This document shows, one piece after another, positions 23,850 through 37,917 of a DNA stretch of 64,000 nt; position 1 is the stretch's first letter, and every line of letters starts with the position of its first letter. The stretch comes from Patiria pectinifera. Its lineage: Eukaryota; Echinodermata; Asteroidea; Valvatida; Asterinidae. The translations under genes and the position numbers were made by a program. The stretch covers positions 23,427,430-23,491,429 of the forward strand of contig CM057129.1 in the NCBI GenBank assembly GCA_029964075.1. Reading direction: 5' to 3'. The notes under the pieces are model-generated. The model saw nothing but the letters and a program-made list of their open reading frames with translations, ran no database searches and was not told the origin of the DNA.

Positions 23850-24440
23850 AGGGCCCATGAAATGAAGTTTTCTTAGGGATTTTGTGCAACTTTCTACTCT
23901 TAAAAATATGAAAACTGTTTGACATTCCCTTTTTGGTTAATTTTATCATTGAAAAGTGCACCTCTTTATAAAACATGTTTAAAATGTTCGTGCTTTTCCG
24001 GACAAATGAGGCTGTGATTTCGTTTCAGGAAGACTCTTTTCAGTTAATGGGTTTTCTGTTCAAATTGTGAACCCAAATATTTGCTCATTGAAAATGTTAA
24101 TATTTTTTTTGTGAGAAAAGGTTGCTCATTTGCTCACTGCCATGTACTGACACAACAACGAATCGCCCCCCCCCCAAAAAAAAATGAAAATTGATGGCAG
24201 CAAAACATCCACAATTCTGGCAACATTTGATGCTGAAATAGCTGTAACATTTAGATTCTTGCGTGAAAATTCATCACATTTTTTCCTCATGTGAATATGG
24301 AAATTTGCATAAGCATAAAAACCAACAAGGCACCAAAATACCCTTGAAAATGGCAAAACGATAAATGAAACTAAAGCTAAATGGGATAAAGGTGCATTTT
24401 CAAGGATTGCATTAAAAAACATATTACATTGCATGGGCCC
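23850..24440. repeat. TTAA-flanked MITE with GGGCCCATG ends
   Basis: Tips are AGGGCCCATGAAATG and, inverted, GGGCCCATGCAATG, flanked by TTAA at 23846-23849 and 24441-24444. Internal segments (AAGTGCACCTCTTTAT against ATAAAGGTGCATTTTC) are also in inverted relation. It is about 590 bp and non-coding. Confidence 0.7.
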
Positions 24441-24888
24441 TTAATCATTAAACTGTTAATATTATCTACTCCTTGAGTGCAAGTTATGTTGTTGTTTTTT
24501 TGTTATCAACTTTCGTCATTATCACTCAGAAAATTCCTGTAATGTAGTTGTCCGCACAAATAAATTGCATTATGCCTGATTTGCTTTGATATTATCATAA
24601 TTACACAAATAAAGAGTTCCAATAAAGGCGATATTAAATTGCTTAGGTATGACATTTAGTCTTTTTTATCAGTTATGTTTGACTAAAGGTGCACGTATCT
24701 TCTGTGATATCTTTGAAATATGGATAATTGTGGCATTAATATATTCCTATTTTGCTTTACAAGTTACTGCCTGCAAATTCTTGAAAGATTAAAATTGAGA
24801 TTATATGTATTTTGGGAAAATAAAACAGTTCATTCAATGGTAGAAACAAGATCTTGGAGTTTGTTGTCAATTGTTGATGTCTTTAGTT

Positions 24889-25292
24889 TAGGCCAAAAAA
24901 AAAATAAGTCTCCGGTTTCTGGTATGGAGCTTGCCTTTTTGGGCAAGTATGGAGCTTGCCCAAAAAGTGGTGCGGCGACGCGGCTTTTTTTTTTTTTTTA
25001 CCTGATTTTTTTTGCCTCAAATGTCGGCTGATGACTGAAAATGGTGCCCGACTAGACTTAGTGCAAATACATGGGAGTCCAGAGAAGCCACATAAAGCTT
25101 ATTCTCGATCATAACCCCATCTAAAAACACGTTAAAATTGTGCAGCAACAGGATTCCAGTCAAACCAGTGAATTTGGCGGTTTTGAGACATCATCTTTCA
25201 TTGAAAAAAAAACCTTTTTCATTTTGCCAACGCGCATGGCTACGGCGACGCGCGCGCATACCAGAAACCGGAGACTTTTTTTTTTGGCCCTA
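24889..25292. repeat. MITE with GGCC-poly(A) ends
   Basis: The left end TAGGCCAAAAAAAAAATAAG continues with TCTCCGGTTTCTGGTAT. The right end is its inverted copy (CCAGAAACCGGAGAC, T-run, GGCCCTAAA). A related element starts at 63623 near the window end. Confidence 0.65.
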
Positions 25293-25593
25293 AATGAAAG
25301 GGTAAAATATACTTTACATATATTTCTAGCATCTAGACATCGTGGAGAACTCAAAAATGTCTTTGCACTTGCAGAATGGGAACATCTAAATAATGGGCTT
25401 TTCACACCCTTTCCTTTGTAGGCTGTGGTTTGTATTCACCCCTACCCCCCCCCCCCCAAAGCAACTTTGAACCATTAGTGACCCCTTCAAAATTTGAACC
25501 TTCAAAATATAAGTATGGGACTTTTGGTCCAGTGTGATTAAGCTATGTGTTTCTTTTCAATTATTTGTTATGGCCCAGTTAATTACTTTACCC

Positions 25594-26093
25594 NNNNNNN
25601 NNNNNNNNNNNNNNNNNNNNNNNNNNNNNNNNNNNNNNNNNNNNNNNNNNNNNNNNNNNNNNNNNNNNNNNNNNNNNNNNNNNNNNNNNNNNNNNNNNNN
25701 NNNNNNNNNNNNNNNNNNNNNNNNNNNNNNNNNNNNNNNNNNNNNNNNNNNNNNNNNNNNNNNNNNNNNNNNNNNNNNNNNNNNNNNNNNNNNNNNNNNN
25801 NNNNNNNNNNNNNNNNNNNNNNNNNNNNNNNNNNNNNNNNNNNNNNNNNNNNNNNNNNNNNNNNNNNNNNNNNNNNNNNNNNNNNNNNNNNNNNNNNNNN
25901 NNNNNNNNNNNNNNNNNNNNNNNNNNNNNNNNNNNNNNNNNNNNNNNNNNNNNNNNNNNNNNNNNNNNNNNNNNNNNNNNNNNNNNNNNNNNNNNNNNNN
26001 NNNNNNNNNNNNNNNNNNNNNNNNNNNNNNNNNNNNNNNNNNNNNNNNNNNNNNNNNNNNNNNNNNNNNNNNNNNNNNNNNNNNNNNNNNNNN
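25594..26093. other. Assembly gap, exactly 500 N
   Basis: A run of exactly 500 undetermined bases, typical of a fixed-size scaffold placeholder. Unique 3'-flank sequence of MFSD12 lies on its left and the interior of MFSD12 exon 4 in reverse orientation on its right. The distance and the join are therefore both uncertain. Apparent open frames across the N run are meaningless. Confidence 0.99.
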
Positions 26094-29000
26094 TGTTGGC
26101 AAACACAGTGAACGTATACCTGTGGATAAAAATAAAAAACATATTTCAAAATCAAGACAACCAGGGCAAATCCCACAGTCAAAATCAGTTTCGATTAGAC
26201 AAGGAATCTTGGCTGACAATGGCTGAGCAGGATGCAAAACCTCAACTTTCTGAACACCTCAGCAACATCACGAAAATTAAATGATCACTTCCTGATAGCC
26301 AAAAAAATGCATTTATTGCAATTAACAGGTACTGTACGAACCGCGTACAGCAACCTAAAGTGGCTAGGGCAACGATATGCAAATCAGACGATGCTGAAAG
26401 AACGCCGTGGAACATCTGTGGGCCATGACCTATCTTTTTCGGGCAATTATCGTTATTTTGTCCCTGGATATATATAGTGAAGTTATAGTTGGCCTGCACA
26501 CTCCAAACTTGTTGGAGAATGTAGCCACACTATCTAGCTCTCCGTCCATGTAAAAAAATGAGCCTCCACGACCAAGTACTGAATAATAATCTCCTCTTTA
26601 TTCTCATATGGGGTCGTCGTTGGAAATCCAGCGACAAAATAAAGAAGACACAAGCCAAGGCTCACGAATGTTCCAAAGTGTTCAATCAGCGCCAGCTGAT
26701 TTGCATATTGTAGCCTTCGCTACGTCGCTGTTCGCATTTCGTGCAGTACATGTCAGTGCATAGCTACTGTTGTTTGCAGACAACTGACCGAGGCTATGTC
26801 TGAGTAAAAACAAGAAGTATAGGGACTATTTGTGACCATCACACAGGAATTACCTAATGGCATTAAGGGCCACCCTCTCAGCAGCCACATTGGTCAGTTC
26901 AGGGATGAGAGACAGGTGCGAGATCTGAGTGGACGCCCAACCAAACTGGAAGATGACGATGAACGGAGCGAAGTACAGCAGCTCCGCCCACTGGCTGGCA
27001 TGCTCTGTGGCGATGACGGGACTGAAGATGAAGACGAAACTGCCCATGACGCAGATAGTGCCTGTTGGTGGACGGTTTGAAAATTAGACAAGGCTGAGCT
27101 CATTTGACGGTTTCATCAAACCCAGCACAGAACATGCACAGCGGCCGTCAATGGCCGTCAATCAAACAGTGCGCTTTGACCAATTAGATTGTGACTTTTA
27201 GTCAGGTGACCAGGGCAGCTTAGTCAACCTCGGCCACGAGCACTGTGAAAAATGTGGCTGGGGCATGTGGCCGGGGCATGTGGCCAAATCTGGAGCAAGC
27301 AATTCTAGGAAAAGCCTGTATACATCGCGCGTACTCCATATAACAAGATTTTTTAGTGCTACCTGCACGAGGCACATACCATAAACATATAGCTAGAGAG
27401 GTGTAACACCAAAGGCGAGGCCATTATCCCTGTCCAGGCCCCTAGCCAGGTAGGGGTACACGTACATGCACTTGTTTAATACTGGCAAAGCACATATTTA
27501 TTCCCTTGAAAGGTAGAGCTCTAATTAAGGACACTTTCAAAAAGGAATTTTTTTCGCACAAGTTTGTGAATTTCAACTCTGACGACTTGAATTCAAACTA
27601 TCAACCAGCATCATCACTAAACCGCATTTTCAGTTTTTAATAATCCAAACTGGTTGCACAAACTAAATATCTACATATGAAAAGGTTGACCACAAGACAA
27701 CTCATATTATATGTTGTGTTTCCCCTCATATTGGAAAATAAACTGAAAATGATGAACAGATTTATTTTTTATTATTTCCATCATTAATTGAAGCAAAATG
27801 GATGTTTTCCATAACCACAAGAGTGACCAAATGTAGTTTTTTCGGAGTTGCACTGATTTTTTTTTGTCGTCTTGTTTTTCTTGTACCGGCCAGCAAAGTT
27901 TTCCCATGAAAAAATAATGTATTGCATAATCATGCGTCTGCTGTGACTGGAAACTTACCTAAGAGATGCCAGGTTTTCCGTTTGCCGTAGCGACAGCCCA
28001 GCGATTTGTCAGACTCGTAGCCAATCAGGGGCGTGCACAGGGCATCACTGACTTGCCCAATCAGCATCATGTAACCTGCATTCACATTACTTGTTTTTGA
28101 CAGAGGAGAAAAAAAGTTTACAAAATTAACAAAACACGAGAATAGACAAGTCTAGTAAAGGTAAGTCACAACTGACAATAAAGATCTTAGGAAGAAGGAC
28201 GCCACTCGGCTGTGCAGCGCACACATAGTTCTACTCAGTTTATTCAAAATGGCTATTTACTTGAAATCTTTTTATACATCTGGTCTGCACAATGAACTTG
28301 ATTTAGCACTTTCATTGGTATACAGGGTAATCCTACACAATAGCACTGCCCGACCCTCTTCACCAGCCTACAACCATGCAGTCCAAGTCAGAAGTGATAG
28401 TCAGTCAGTAAGTCAGTCAGTGAGATCATCTGTACAAAGAGGACACTAGGCTAGGGCCGAGTCAATTTGAATAATTGACTCAAATTGACATTGATCGATA
28501 ATTCTAATATTCGAATATTCCGCACTACACTAGACAGGCACTCTGGGACCAGCAAAAAACTGAATTTGTTTTTAAAATTTTTAAAAAGGTTCTTTGTTCT
28601 CTCATGTAGTGGTTAGACGCATCTTGATGAACCCTAACCCTAAAAATTGTTGCGAGAAACCCTCCGGAATCCTACAAAATTCACAACTTGACAGGAACCC
28701 AAGCCACATTCTTACAATTTTTCAGGGGCATCGAGCCCCAGGTTGCAGGCCAGTAAATAGGCCCGAAACTGCCATATCATGATTTGCATGCCCTCAATTC
28801 TTTTTCTATCAGAACATTTTGTGGGCCATTAACAGATTAAGGGTTTGTAATGAGAAAGGCGGCCGCCGTGAACATGACTGTGAGCTCGTATTTCTGTGAA
28901 CTTTGGGTGAAATTGGGGCCTAAAATTGCAATGGAGCACAGGCATCTTTTTTTTTTTCAAAATGGTGATGGGCTTCAGGACTACTAAAAGGGTGATCAAT

Positions 29001-32000
29001 TTTGGATGGAATTTTCTCCTAAAAGTCAAGGGGTAACCCCAACAAATTCAACAGCAAATGAAAGATGTTGAAATAAGCTTCAATTTGATGTGTGTCTCAA
29101 ACACCTTGGAGAGTTGTGAGTATTTTCCTGATCTTGGGAATTGGGCGTATTTATCACAGGGGTCTACGGTAGTTTATATACTAGTCTAGTACTTCAAATA
29201 TATCATGCCTTTTAGAAAGTTCTCATTAATTGCATGGGTTTCTAATTATTGGCCACATTATATCAATGCAAAATTGGCAAAGACTTTTACTGCATTTCTT
29301 GTACAATTTATTAATTTTTGCTTGTGATGTACATGTACACCAACTACGTGTTCAAAGATAAAAGCATCTGTTTAGTTTGACCTTCCACAATAGTTTCCCT
29401 GAAAACACAGGTGAAAGGTCCATTGCAGAATTCAGCTGGCTCTGTTCCAGGTAACTGGATTTTGACTTGGTTGCTAGACAACAAGGTCAGACGTACAGGG
29501 TCACACCTGACTATTTACTTCAACTGACAGTTTATAAGGGAAACTTTTTGTGACAAAGAGAGAGAGGTTTTGTCAACTTCAAAAATTTGGTGTAAATCAA
29601 GTTATGAAGAATATCCTTGCTGTAAGGAGGGGAAGTATGGAAACAGGATTTTGAAACTTGTACTTAAACTTTAAAGGGACAATTCAAGTTAAACCATATA
29701 TCAACATCAACATTTGAACACTCGTTCTTGCCAAGAACCATCACGGTATTGAACAATCTTTTATATCATGATTCTTCCTCGCCAGCCGCTTTAAGTGACA
29801 ACTATGGGCTCCGTGCGCCAACAAAAGAGGGCGCATTTTTACCTCTTTTGATCGAGAGCTCCTTGGACAGGACACACAGCGTATGCGTACTGTACTGTAC
29901 TGGTTTGCGGGTGAAGTACGTACAACTTCCTGAATGTGCAAAAGTTATAGCCATCGCGTCTCCAGGCCGCGTGAGCATCAGGCATCGTCGGCGCACGAAT
30001 ACATTCGAATTCAACTTGCGATGGTCTCTGAGTCATAACTTTGGATACATATGAAATACGCAGTGGATGGGTCAGGAACAAGTCTAGGTCAACCCCAACT
30101 CTCCTTTTCGGGCCGTTGATGGGATACGTGCACGGAGCCCATAGGCAACAACAATGTGATAAGCCGTTCAAATTATAATTTGATTCACTCTTCTGGAGGC
30201 CTCCTTGTTAATCTCCCTAGCGAGATATTTAGGAGGATTTTTTACCAAGTACCAAATACATAAACCCCAAATGAAGTATAAATATGTTAGAATATGCCTT
30301 CCTAAATCCTACAGAATCTTCTAAAGCTGAGAGATTTTGAAGGCTCTCAGTTTAGGGTTAGTTCCAACTCCTTCACATTTTCCCTCAGGGCAGCCTGCTA
30401 AATCCACATAAATGTAACAACTTTTTTTAAAATCGAAACCCCCCCCCCCCTCCTAATTTTATTTTTGTTGGTGTATTTCTGGTCGATCCAGTCAGTAAGC
30501 CGTTTGCAGCTGTTTTAGTCATTTTCAACTTCCAAAGGTGAAGTTCGACGAATTCAAAACAGAGGATACAGAACAAAAAGGCTTCTTTTCCTGCTCTGAT
30601 TGACAACACCACTCACTTTTACTCCCAGTCAGATACAATGTTTATCTAGTCCTGGTTGTGGGTCACAAGTCATAAACCACATTCCCTCTTTGATTGACTA
30701 GATCGTACAGAAAGTTCCATTTGGTGTTTGTTCTATTTGATCTTAGGTATTATCATGTGACAAGATCTGGTATCCTATTTCCTCTGTCTGACATCCTAGA
30801 TCATATCCTGCGGTTTCAGGTATCGGCATTACAAGGCACAAACCTGTTTTTTCCATATAAATTATATAATTTTTTTTTTTTCCCAAACTTTGACTTTTCA
30901 ACAAGGCCTGGAACATGCCCAACTGCTTTTTGCTTAGGAAATGAATAAATGAAATCGTTTCCAATTTTGTATCATCAAGTGTTCAGAATATTTAAATAAA
31001 TTTTTTGACTATGTGGCTTCTGAATCTGATGTTAAGGTCACATACTTGGTGGCAAACAGAAGTCGGGAAAGAAAAAATTTCTGCCGACGTGACTTTTTTG
31101 TTTGAACTCTGAATCCATGATAATGGCCCAACAAAAACAATGCCTTTTAGATTGTCTGCATAGTCAACAGTGCAAAGTTCAAAACCTAAAGGAAATGCAT
31201 TTGGCTTAACACAACAGTTCATTTCTTGGGGGCAAAATTTTCCCAAAACTCACAGTTTTCTTTGATTTATGTTTTGATTTTTTTTCTTTGTCATGTTTGC
31301 GGGGAATAAAAAAACAAAACTTATCAAAGTTATCAACTCTATTATTTAACAAAAAAAACTTGCTTTAGCTAACCCTAACCCACCTCACTCCTCCAAAATC
31401 CTCCTGGCGGTTTGGAGGATTCTAGAGGATTGAGGATGAATGGTGATTGAATCAAATGAGGATTCTGGAGGATTGAGGATGAATGGTGATTGAAGCACAT
31501 GAGGATTTTGGAGGATTGAGGATGAATGGTGAATGAAGCACAAGAGGATTTTGGAGGATTGAGGATGAATGCATTTTGAGGCAGGACTGTCTGATGATTT
31601 TGAAGGATTTGGCGTTGGTTATCCTTCATTTAAACACGAGTGCAAAGTTTTGGGATGAGGAGGATTTTGGAGGATTGAGGATGAATGCATTTTGAGGCAG
31701 GACTGTCTGACAATTTTGAAAAATTTAGGCGGAGTTGAAAATTTTTAGAGGATTGAGGATGGTTGTAAGCAACAAGGGCCTAGGGGGTTAGGGTTAGGGC
31801 CTAACCAAAATTAAATTCTCACTTATATTCAAATACTTACTTGAAGGATAGGACTTTATGGTAGAAGACAAGAAGATAGCTGAACCACATGGAGGCACAC
31901 AGATCATTGAGAACATGGCCGACGCCGTAGGCAAATCGGCGGGGGAAGCTCAGAAGAAACGGAGCATCTGGCGCTGTGATGGTTTTCCTCCTTTCTCGTA

Positions 32001-32031
32001 ACGACGCTGGAGTCTTTCCATCCTCCGCCAT
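26094..32031 (-). CDS. MFSD12: MFSD12, second copy, exons 1-4 only, cut by the assembly gap
   Basis: This is the reverse-complement copy of the 5' part of the gene above. Exon 1 is 32031-31841 (191 bp), exon 2 is 28089-27959 (131 bp) and exon 3 is 27061-26854 (208 bp). Exon 4 starts at 26119 and is cut after 26 bp by the N run at 26093. Exon lengths and splice sites match the full copy exactly. Coding differences are few: silent changes in exons 1 and 2, and one Ser-to-Gly change in exon 3 (MSSFVF versus MGSFVF). The reading frame is open throughout, so it is not decayed. It is probably the other allele of the same gene, placed in inverted order by scaffolding. A true partial duplication is less likely because the break falls exactly at a 500-N gap. 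Confidence 0.9.
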
Positions 32032-35000
32032 TTTTGGGGAGGGAGCAGTTTCAGGGGAGGGAGCAGTTTCAGGCACGTTCGGCTCGAGCAACTGTAGTTT
32101 TAAGGTAGCGCGAAACTTAGTTTTTCTGCTGAACAAAAACAAAACGAAGAATATCTTAATAAATAAAACAACAAATAAACATTCGTCGTTTAACCCTTAC
32201 TCCCTAGGCATTTTTGCTAGGATGCAACCTCAATCCTGCAAAATCTTCCAACTGCCTCCACGTTTTTGCATACAAATCCTCCATTATTTCTGGGAGGGAT
32301 CCTTGGAGGGATGACCACTGCCTCAATCCTGTAAACTCCTCCAGCAATCACTGTCAATATGTTGAGGCAGAGCCAGTGACATCCTGGAGCAGTGCTGAGG
32401 ATCTCAAGTATAATCTAGACTTCAATTTATGCACGGCTGAGAATAAACATCACATGATCCAGCCCAAGACCTTGACAAAGTGCATCCTTCAAAAACAGCC
32501 ACATAGTTTTGCAACAGAGCCGCAATCCTGCAAAATCCTCCATTTTGCAAAGAGGATTTTTGAGGAATTGGGAAGGCTAGGGTAAGAAGCTGGAGGGGGT
32601 GAAATGCAATTATATAAACAGTTTGTATGCACATTAGTTTTTTTTGATGGATTTGGCACATTATAAATACACTGTATTATTATTATTATTATAAATGATG
32701 GAAAAAGGGGTGAACGGCAACGTCAATCATCCCAGTCGGGTGAAAACAAGAATAGGCGAGCCTAGCAAACCTAAGACCAGTCAAAGGCAGAGAGTACAAC
32801 ATTTAATAGATTCAGAATGGCTATTCACTGGACATCTTTCCATGCTTCTGGTCTACCCGATGGGCAGGATTTAGCCCATTTATTGGTGTTACGTGGTAAT
32901 CCTATACAACAGCACTGCCCGGTTCTCTTCACCGACCCACATCCAGTCAGTCAGTCGGCCAATGAGATAGCTACAAAAAGGACACAAGGTTAGCCCTCTG
33001 GGGCCAGCACAAATCTGCTTCCTCTTACCGCATCTTGCGTTTCTCCTTTTTCATGATTCCAGCAACCAAAGGCACAGCTTTCTGTGCCACTTCATGCACG
33101 TGAAGAAACAGTGGTTTTTGACACCAGATTAAAAAACACTGTAAATGTGCATCAATAGGACACTTGACGGTCTTGTTTTGACACTAGATCCTGGCTTGTA
33201 CGAGCGCACAGTAGAAATAAACTGAAGAAGCAATGGTATAAGCTCTCTTTGCAGGTACTCGGTACCACTTTCCTGCCAGGGAAAGTGTCACGTCACATCC
33301 TTCATGTGACACACACCATCAAATGCATCTCAAATTTCATGAATCTCAAATTACATCACCCCGATGCAAATTCCATCTCATGAATAATGTAATAAGAACA
33401 GACTTTTGTTGGGCAGTTCCAGCTGGTTGAACCAGCTCCCAGAAAATGCAATGAAAAAAAACAAACATAAAAAAACTACAATTGAAATTGAAATTGCATT
33501 GTAAAAAGTATAAACTGTGTCAATTTGTGAAGTTCATGCTCTGTGGTTTTCATATATGGTATTATCGACGTGTAATGAAAGTCTATTCACCCCGACGATC
33601 GTCGACTGTGTGGATTCACTGTACTGGGCTATATTTTCCAACGGCGGATCGGGGGGGGGGGGAGGGGGGGCCAATGGGGCCATGCTCCCCCAAACAAAAC
33701 AAAACAAAAAAACCTTTTTTTTTTCTTCTTTTTATTTTTAAGTGATGTACCCAAAAAGGCAGCCACTGCCACCATTACATCACCCACAAAACTCAACAAA
33801 AGTAATACATAGCCCCCCCCCCCCCCTTGCTTTTTATATATTAAATATGGGGCGGAAAATTTTGGAACCACATTTTCCGGGAACAAAAAAAGATTTTGGC
33901 CCCCCCCCCCTCCCCCAAAACAAAAAATAATTGTGTTCTGGATCGGGCCTTGAACATGCACAGTTGTTTGCATTGTTCCAGCCAACAAATACTACACACT
34001 GGTTCTGAATATACTTCGGACACATGCAGGCAAACTTGGTAGACCAGCAAAATGTATAATTTGAACGAGGTCAGGAATCATCACCTGTACAGATGTATAG
34101 GGCCGATTTTTATTTCCACTCAAGTTCAACCGAAGTCCCCAAACAGGGTTTAAAGAAAACGGTCTGTGACTCTATGACTCGTGGCCGCGAAGGGCTCGGC
34201 CGTGTGGTTTGTCTCTGTGTGTGAGTCTGTGTGGTTTTTGCCCTCTCCAATGTTTTGACTGGCTGCAGCGACTGGTCCCAGCCTTATTTATTGAGCTGGT
34301 TCTAAGCTCCGGGGTTTGTGTACAGAGAATGGGTAATTCATTCTGACACTGATTCTTTTAGAGCTGGAACTGAGCTTAGTGGGTACCCGGTTCTTGAAAG
34401 GAACTCGCAGCTCCGCTTCTCATGTTGGACTCGGGCAGAACCTGATACCTGTCAGATCCGCCCAACACTATTACCGCTACTTACTGAGTCTCCAGCGTTT
34501 TATAGCATCACAAGCCATTGAAAGTTAATCACAACTCATCCAGTCCCAAGTCAATTCACAACATATTCACATTTATTATGACAAAAAGCAACTAGGAATT
34601 TAGAAAAAAAAGAGGAAACTCCAAACCACACAAAACTTTGTACAGTATTTTTCGATTTGTAATGGCATTCATGAAATTTAAAACACAAAAACCGTTCTGT
34701 TGTTATACACACGAAATGTACATACATGTATGTAGCTCATCCCCTATACCGGTACTTGTGATTTCTGTAATTTTCAGAAATGGATAGGTTTGGGGGTTAG
34801 TATGTTATAGCAAATATTATTACTATTTACACTGATCTATTTAAGGTTTGTTTGTTCAAAAATGCTGGAAAATCAAGGAAAAATGCTGTTCTTGTAGTCT
34901 GGTTCCCTGACCCTACTTAAGATGAAACGGAGCAATTTACAGATGTCAGGCGAATTACCAATTGCAAACAAAATGTGGACTAACTAAATTTGGTAAATTG

Positions 35001-37917
35001 GGGACAGTACTTGAAAAAAAGTTGGGTTTTTTCCAATGATGGTCGGCCGACCGTTGTTAAAAATTGATACAAAACTTCCACTTTTCTTGAAAGTGACAGC
35101 AAACCAGGTGCCATGGTTTCACAGGATGCTTGAGACTATTATTCACTTACAGTCAAGTAAGGTATTTCATATAAAAATGATAGTTTTGTTTTTTGATGTT
35201 TGCTAATGTTGTTTACTTATGAACTGACTTGTCATTTTTGTACTTGTGACTATAGTCGACTTTGTGGTGTACTTGTGAAACAATATACAGTAACAAATAC
35301 AAAAACCACCTGTTTTCTTAAAGAAGATTGATTGCAGTGCAGTAGGAATGATTCTGGAAAACGAGTAACCTATTTTTTTTATTCCTAAGCCAAAGCGTCT
35401 CGCCACACAATGAATGCATAATCACAAGCTGTCACCACACAAAACAGGATGTCGTTGTGAGTTTATTGATAAATTTACGCTTCAATGGCCAAGGAATGAC
35501 AGGAACACTTTGAAACTTTGTCATGTGCGCTGTTATCATCAAGTTGACAATGGATTAAATCAAGTCATGAGACTCCAGATAAGCAATCCTGTCCAAGGGC
35601 ACATTTTGTGTTTATCATCACAAACAGTGACCCACTACTCTCTTTGAACAAAGATACTGACTGGAGGCTGGAGTGGGAATAAAACCATAGTGTTCTCTAC
35701 CAACTGAGCTATCCAGCCCTATGTTGGCGGTTTTTCCAATTTGTTAATATCTTTGTATGCAATGCAGTGGCATAGCGAGCGTTGGGGTTTTTTTCAGGGG
35801 GAGGGGGGAAGGGGCACCAGCATGTTATGAGGGGGCACCAAGGGCGGACCCAACAACAGGGAAAAGCAGTCATCTACCTACATGTACATTCCTCTTCTTG
35901 ATTTACTCAAAATGATACTTTAAAAAGAGACTTCCTGGCAAGCAGCAAATTTCAGGTTTAGTTTGTTTTTTTGGGGGGTTTGGGGGGCACTGCGTGCCAC
36001 GCAGTGCCCAAACCCCAGTGCATGGGCACTGGGGGGAGCACTGGGAAACAAACAAAAAAATTAAACAGAAGGAGTTTAAAATTCAAGACTGGATGAAGTC
36101 ATTGTGTTTACATTTCATTGTTGAAATCATTCAATAAAGCCTGGTGAATTACAAGTATCACATGATTTGGTACTATATCAGAAAGTCAACGTACAGTAAC
36201 TGACCCAGATACGCTGATGGATCAGAGTAAACATACAACGTGTTGTGAACAAACAATTTTAACACATGACTAGAACTAAGTAAACATGTACGCAGCAAGG
36301 CAAATTTGTATATTTTGTTATTTCTCTTGCATCACCTAAGTAAGCTTTTACTTGAAATATTATCGAGCCAAATTTATTTATTTTTGTTTGTTTCCGTTGC
36401 ATCATCTCAGTCAGCTTGTATCGACAGAATATCGATCATAAAAAAATGGGGTGGTTTTTATCAAACTCCGCAACACAAAAAGACATTGTACATTTCATGA
36501 AAAATGACTTAAAAATGGCAATGGATATATGTTTGCACTCTAAGGGCTGCATACATTTTTTTCTGTGGTTAAGATTTTGTTTAAATAAATTTATTTTAAA
36601 AACAGTGGTTTATAACATTGTACAGGATCTATCAGAGACCTAGTCTTTGTTCAAGACTGGATATAGATTTATTCCCTAAATATACAGCCGGCTCCTGACA
36701 AGCGCAATAAAGCTACCACAGCGGTAGACCAGGGTGGACTCCTCCTTTGTGTACAGGCGACGGAGTCCAGGGTATGAATGTCTGCTGCCATAGTGAAAAA
36801 AAAATTTAACACATTTTTTTCATATTTTCACCTGATGGAGGAAGCTGAAATTTTGTTTATTTCCTTGTGTCCAGAATTTTGCATACGTTTGGTTAAGAAA
36901 AGGTAAATATGTCCTTGGGCAACGTGTTTACCAAAATAAACCGCAGATCCACACTTTCGTCGAAAACATCCTCAGTACGAACATGTCGTGTGAAGACTTA
37001 TGCGCGCGCGTGCATGCACGTCCCGCATAAACATGGCATAGTTGACCTAACTGTACGTGTTGCAAGGCCACATAAGTCTCCACATGGGGAGTTCGTAGAA
37101 TGTCTTCGACGAAAGCTTGGATCTGCGGTTTACTTTCGGTAAACACATCGCCCAATGACATATTTACAAGTTTCTAAACCAAGCGGATGCATAATTCCGC
37201 ACACAAAGAACATGTAAACAAAATTTCAGCTTTCGCCATCAGGTAAAAATATTGGGGAAAAAAAATGTTATAATATGTTTCGCTATGGTAGTAGAATTAA
37301 TACCCTGGACGTCAGTCGCAAGGCAGTGAGGCAATGAAGACATCGTCCAACCTAGGCTATCACAGAGGCGCAGTTTGCTATCAAAAAGATCCTGAAACAG
37401 TGTTTCCCAAGAAACTCCAAGCATACCTCACGCACGCTGCATTAAAGCTAATGCACACACGTTTGGTATGCTCGGAATTTCCTGGGTAACGCTGTCAATA
37501 TTCCCAAGACTGCCACAGCAGCTTCAGGATGCTTTTCAGGGACGGGCTGTAATAAGGCAATAAAAAACCCAATCCAGTCTTGAATTAAGACTACCATAGT
37601 CCATGAAGACTTATAATGCAGACACTGAGCAACATTTGAGTTATTAACTTCTACTTTTTTTGATATTTTACACAAATATATTTTTATCTTCCTTTCCCTC
37701 TTTACCTGTTTTTTTTTAATTCAATTATTTTAGTAAACTTTTTTTGTAGATTAAACGTTTGTCTTATATTTTCAACCGTACAAGTTTTTTAAACTATAAT
37801 TTGTATTTATTTGCTCAACTATTCTTTGTTTCTGCCATCTTGACAATATTGCGAATATTTTTACTAGATTTAATTTTGCATTTTTCGTATGTAAATTTGT
37901 TATCTGTTCTTATTTTT
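26094..37917 (-). repeat. Right arm of the ~12-kb inverted duplication
   Basis: Reverse complement of 1-11962. It differs from the left arm by lacking the SINE at 7238-7571. It carries about 100 bp extra near 29107-29203 and a short ATT microsatellite stretch near 32640-32695 that the left arm lacks. It starts abruptly at the gap edge (26094). Its far end in this window is set only by where the left arm leaves the window. Confidence 0.93.

Larger units (their letters stand above)
21424..25593. other. MFSD12 3' flank, repeat-filled, no further gene seen
   Basis: Apart from the MITEs listed, this stretch holds T/G homopolymer-rich tracts (21745-21772 and 23395-23600) and AATAAA-type hexamers (for example near 21914 and 23254) that could serve as poly(A) signals. 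Short open frames do not resemble known proteins. It ends at the N gap. Confidence 0.6.

Noticed and set aside
25534-26237. Long open frames on both strands across 25.5-26.2 kb
   Set aside because: They exist only because the 500 N contain no stop codons.
1-37917. Genuine large palindrome as found on some sex chromosomes
   Set aside because: The junction coincides with an N gap in mid-exon and the arms differ by allelic-type changes, so a misjoin is the simpler explanation; it is kept as a finding to test.
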